Of a stretch of 8,567 bases of DNA, positions 5,690 through 8,567 are shown piece after piece. Under the pieces are notes generated by a model. That model was given only the letters and a program-made list of their open reading frames with translations, did no database searches and was not told the DNA's origin. The position numbers and the translations under genes are program-made. Each line of letters begins with the position of its first letter. Positions within the stretch are counted from its first letter, which is position 1. The stretch is from Chloroflexota bacterium (GTDB lineage: Bacteria; Chloroflexota; Limnocylindria; QHBO01): the NCBI GenBank assembly GCA_005880165.1, contig VBJP01000170.1, positions 1-8,567 on the forward strand. The letters run 5' to 3'.

Positions 5690-8043
5690 CTCTCTCGACC
5701 CAGAATCCACACGCCAAGCGGCGCTGGATCCTGTTGGCCGGCGCGGTAGCGGTTGGGACCCTGGTCCTGGCGGCAGTCGCGTTTGCCGTACACGACTTGA
5801 AGTTCCAACTCGACGGCGACACCTCATCGGTCGATATCGCCCCCATCATTGGTATTACCCGGCCGGTGGACTGGAACGACCTCTACAACACCGATAAGTC
5901 GGTCGTCACCAGTCCGCCAACGGGTTTCGCCCCAGGCGACATGTCCACTGACTATCGGATCGTCGCGAGCGGCGGCAAGGCCGGCCAGTTCGACACCAGC
6001 GACGGCACGACTTATACGGGAGGGTCGAAGGACACTCTCGACATCCATAGCGGATGGCGCTGTGTTGGGGCCAATAACGTCACCAATAAGGGCGACATTA
6101 CCAACGCGTATGCCACGAAGTACTCCGCCGCGAATGGTGACTCGATCCTCTACTTCGCGATGGAGAAGTACGTCCCGCAGGGAACCAACAACGTTGGTAT
6201 CTGGTTCTTGCAGGACAAGAATGTCGGCTGCCTGGAGAATGGCACCGGTAACGGGAACGCCTTCGATGGTATCCACAAAAACGGCGACATTCTGGTCGTG
6301 TCGGCGTTCGACAGCGGTGGAAAGGTGAGCACCATCCTGGCCTATAGCTGGGACACGAGCCTAAACAACGGGGCCGGCGGTCTCCATCTCGAGACACCGA
6401 CTGCTGGCGTCGACTGCCGGCAGACTCCGGTTACCAACCCATCGGACAGTCTCTGTGGTGCAGCCAACGAGGATGCGATCACCATCCAATGGGCCCATGC
6501 GTCCAACTCGGATGGGTCTGGCAACGCGGCCGGCGCCTCAACGACCATTCCGGCGGCCACCTTCTTCGAGGGCGGAATCAACCAGAGCGCCTTCGACGCT
6601 TTCAAGGGCAAGTGCTTCACGCACTTCCTGTTTGACACGCGTTCCGCAACGTCCACGACGGCGACGCTGTACGACTACGCGCTCGGCACCACGACCACTG
6701 TCACTACCCCGAGGCAGTACAACGCAGGCAACGACACCGTGTCGGACATCCCCGCTGCCGGATTGACGATCCCGACCACGGCGAGTGGTGGATCGATCCA
6801 GGTCAAAGACTCGGCTCTGATTACCGTAAACGGCATCGCCAGCTTCAATTCGTCAGTCACGTTCTCCTTGTGCGGACCCCTGGATCTGACCTCAACGAGC
6901 AACTGCGCAACGGGCGGCACCCAGGTCGGAACCGCCAAAGCAGTGACTTCGAGCCCAAGTACAGTCCTGTCTGATGCTGTGACGCTGACTTCGGCGGGTC
7001 GGTACTGCTGGCGAGCCGTATTCGCGGCAGATGACACTGCGGGGGTTCCGGGATCATCCGATCCCAAGCCCACGGGCGACAACACAACGACTGAATGTTT
7101 CAAGGTCAACCCCGTCACGCCTACTCTGTCGACCACCGCGGTGGACTCGACGGGCGCCGCTCTAACCGGCCCGGTCGATTTCGGCCAGGCCATCTACGAC
7201 AAGTCCGCCTTGTCAGGAACGGCGAGCCAGCCCGCAACGCCGCCGTTCTTCCTTTCGTCGACCAACCCTCCCCCAACGCAGGCGAAGGCGGGCGGCACGA
7301 TCGTCTTCAAGCTATACGGACCCTCCGCGACGCAGACGCCAACCACGGCGGACTGCACCAAACTCGCGAAGGACGCCAATGGCGTCGACTTCCCCTCTGC
7401 CGGGATCTCCGTCACGGTTGACGGGGATAGCACGGCATACCCAGCAGCCAATCCGTCAACCGTCACCTTCACCCCGGGAGCCCCGGGCTACTACTTCTGG
7501 AAGGCGGCCTACGGCGGAAATTCGCCAAATACGACGGCTGCTCCCCTGGACAACAGCGGGAACCCAACACAGCACAACGCAGACTGCAGCGTTGCCAGTG
7601 AGCGAGTCCAGGTTCGGCAGATCCCAACGACCATTTCCACCGCGCAATCCGCGATTCCGAATGACTCCGCCACAATCACCTCGAGCGTGACGGGCAACAA
7701 CCTCGGAGCCGGCGGGACGGTCCTGTTTAGGCTCTACGGACCCACGGGTGGCGCTACACCTAAGACCGCGGCTGAGAACTGTGCAGCCGGTAGCACGACG
7801 CTGGGCACCGGCGGCCTCCTCTACAAGCAGGCACCCATCACCCTTGTTGGCGGAGCCCATTCCGAGACCGTCAACACGACCAACACCACCGTTTCGGTCA
7901 ACGTGTCCGAGACATACGTCTGGAACGTAACCTATGCGCCGGCGGCTGCCGACACAGCACATACCGGCAGGCAGAGCGCCTGCCAAGAGAATACGGTCCT
8001 GACCTTTAACAACGACGCCGGGCCGGGAACACTCTTCCCGTAG
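5686..8043 (+). CDS. Secreted protein with N-terminal beta domain and three Ig-like repeats, 785 aa
   Basis: The start ATG overlaps the leader-peptide stop; GGGGAA lies 7 bases upstream. Residues 11-13 are Lys-Arg-Arg, 14-34 are hydrophobic, with likely cleavage after Ala-Phe-Ala at 32-34, the same VAFAV junction as the DUF11 protein. Residues about 36-335 form a domain with KGDITNAYATKY, SILYFAMEKYVPQGTNNVGI, WFLQDK and NGDILVVSAFDSGG, a pattern I associate with hypothetical exported proteins of actinobacteria. Three Ig-like repeats follow (about 362-474, 478-645, 647-777). Each has a VxFxLxGP strand, a Cys soon after, an aromatic Y-x-W strand and a closing Cys (GTIVFKLYGP...YYFWKAAY; GTVLFRLYGP...TYVWNVTY). 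In repeat 1 the two tyrosine-type positions are both Cys (LCGP Cys396, YCW Cys441), suggesting an extra disulfide. The tail after the last repeat is short, ending GPGTLFP; no sorting signal or anchor helix is seen. Likely an extracellular binding or structural protein. No catalytic motif is apparent. Confidence 0.85.
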   Translation: MTLSTQNPHAKRRWILLAGAVAVGTLVLAAVAFAVHDLKFQLDGDTSSVDIAPIIGITRPVDWNDLYNTDKSVVTSPPTGFAPGDMSTDYRIVASGGKAGQFDTSDGTTYTGGSKDTLDIHSGWRCVGANNVTNKGDITNAYATKYSAANGDSILYFAMEKYVPQGTNNVGIWFLQDKNVGCLENGTGNGNAFDGIHKNGDILVVSAFDSGGKVSTILAYSWDTSLNNGAGGLHLETPTAGVDCRQTPVTNPSDSLCGAANEDAITIQWAHASNSDGSGNAAGASTTIPAATFFEGGINQSAFDAFKGKCFTHFLFDTRSATSTTATLYDYALGTTTTVTTPRQYNAGNDTVSDIPAAGLTIPTTASGGSIQVKDSALITVNGIASFNSSVTFSLCGPLDLTSTSNCATGGTQVGTAKAVTSSPSTVLSDAVTLTSAGRYCWRAVFAADDTAGVPGSSDPKPTGDNTTTECFKVNPVTPTLSTTAVDSTGAALTGPVDFGQAIYDKSALSGTASQPATPPFFLSSTNPPPTQAKAGGTIVFKLYGPSATQTPTTADCTKLAKDANGVDFPSAGISVTVDGDSTAYPAANPSTVTFTPGAPGYYFWKAAYGGNSPNTTAAPLDNSGNPTQHNADCSVASERVQVRQIPTTISTAQSAIPNDSATITSSVTGNNLGAGGTVLFRLYGPTGGATPKTAAENCAAGSTTLGTGGLLYKQAPITLVGGAHSETVNTTNTTVSVNVSETYVWNVTYAPAAADTAHTGRQSACQENTVLTFNNDAGPGTLFP

Positions 8044-8066
8044 TTCCCGAGCGTCCGTCCAAAACG

Positions 8067-8099
8067 GAAGGAGGCCCCGGTCAGACCGGGGCCTCCTTC
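8067..8099. terminator. Perfect 15-bp hairpin, shared convergent terminator
   Basis: Bases 8067-8081 are fully complementary to 8085-8099 with loop CAG. It lies 23 bases after the Ig-repeat gene's TAG and 28 bases beyond the stop of the minus-strand gene. On the minus strand it is followed by CGTTTT (from AAAACG at 8061-8066), a partial U tract, so it may work best for the minus-strand gene while serving both. Confidence 0.8.
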
Positions 8100-8127
8100 A
8101 CTTGGCGCGTGTTTTAGAAAACCGCCG

Positions 8128-8567
8128 CTACCCGGAGACGTTGAATGCCGTTGACCCCTGCGAAACCCATTGGCCGCTTCTCGCCGACCATCCGCCGGCC
8201 TCGGCGGTACAGGTCGCGGATCCACCGCTCCACCAGGATGTCGGTCCGAGTTGCAATGTCGCGTGCCCGTTCGCATCGGATTGGACGTACTGCCCGTAGA
8301 CCATGGAGCCGTTCTGGAAGCAACTCGCCTTGACCCACAATCCAGCAGGGCTGACCGTCGCGGTGTCGGTGGTGGCATACACACCATCCGGAACGGAGAT
8401 TGTTGCGGAAGTTCCGCCGCCACCGTGAGGCTTGGTCCCGTTGCCGCCTTTGGCGGCGAAGGCGCTACCGGCGATGAGTCCGAAGATGAGTGCGGTGATG
8501 AGCCCCGCTTCAGCGGTAGCTCCGAGCAGCCGGCGCGCAATGCGCGGCGCGCGAGAACGGGCAGCGG
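8128..8567 (-). CDS. Small secreted protein of an AKGG-type actinobacterial family, 5' truncated
   Basis: The frame is open to the window edge with no ATG, GTG or TTG before the hydrophobic segment, so the start lies outside; 145 residues are visible. They show basic residues, a hydrophobic stretch ending AGSAFA, then a mature part beginning AKGGNGTK with a Gly-rich linker. This is a signal peptide with an AxA cleavage site. The mature domain is about 90 residues, beta-rich, with TDTATVSPAG, two Cys (SCFQNGSMVY and ATCTAEAG) likely joined by a disulfide, and a PTSWWSGGSATC segment. I have seen similar small exported proteins (signal peptide, AKGG linker, one Ig-like domain with a Cys pair) in actinobacterial genomes, always without assigned function. 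A shorter call beginning at GTG 8382 would remove the signal peptide and is not favoured. The gene converges on the Ig-repeat protein gene. Confidence 0.75.
   Translation of the reverse strand, partial: AARSRAPRIARRLLGATAEAGLITALIFGLIAGSAFAAKGGNGTKPHGGGGTSATISVPDGVYATTDTATVSPAGLWVKASCFQNGSMVYGQYVQSDANGHATLQLGPTSWWSGGSATCTAEAGGWSARSGQWVSQGSTAFNVSG

Noticed and set aside
1..8567. tRNA, rRNA, CRISPR array, insertion sequence or phage genes
   Set aside because: No regularly spaced short repeats, transposase or integrase motifs, or tRNA/rRNA signatures were seen on either strand.

Overview
The window is GC-rich, with GTG starts alongside ATG, GGAGG-type ribosome binding sites and hairpin terminators without long U tracts. 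Exported proteins with DUF11, CnaB/SpaA-like and Ig-like domains dominate. This suits a high-GC environmental bacterium, most likely Actinomycetota (for example a Thermoleophilia/Gaiellales-type lineage) or a soil Chloroflexota. That placement is inferred from protein style; there is no rRNA or other marker gene here.

Layout. (1) 1-945: the 3' part of a multi-pass membrane protein of the lysylphosphatidylglycerol synthase TM-region family (UPF0104). (2) 1028-2742: an exported FAD-dependent oxidoreductase that looks broken, with a one-base frameshift near 2131 and a TAA at 2248-2250 where a conserved segment seems deleted. (3) 2840-3304: a promoter plus long structured leader. (4) 3305-5047: a 580-residue secreted DUF11/CnaB-like protein, closed by a perfect 19-bp hairpin. 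(5) 5205-5685: a second copy of the same promoter and leader, then a short leader-peptide ORF. (6) 5686-8043: a 785-residue secreted protein with three Ig-like repeats, closed by a perfect 15-bp hairpin shared with a convergent gene. (7) 8128-8567, minus strand: the 3' part of a small secreted protein.

The most interesting element is the duplicated leader. About 310 bases (2840-3154 and 5205-5513) recur ahead of two exported-protein genes whose own sequences are otherwise different. The copies share a -35/-10 pair with a dyad-like 18-mer between, then several helices in which differences keep base pairing (two A-U to G-C double changes and several G-C/G-U or A-U/G-U swaps). Conservation does not follow a reading frame. 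This is what a cis-acting structured RNA looks like, and I recognise no known class. Downstream of the conserved part the copies diverge into gene-specific hairpins next to the ribosome binding sites. In copy 2 a CCTCCTT segment can pair either with a conserved AAGGAGG or with the GGAGG of a 25-codon ORF whose stop overlaps the main start as ATGA.

Working model (inference): one signal controls a set of secreted surface proteins through a shared promoter/operator and a shared 5' leader RNA. A genome-wide search for further copies is the decisive check.
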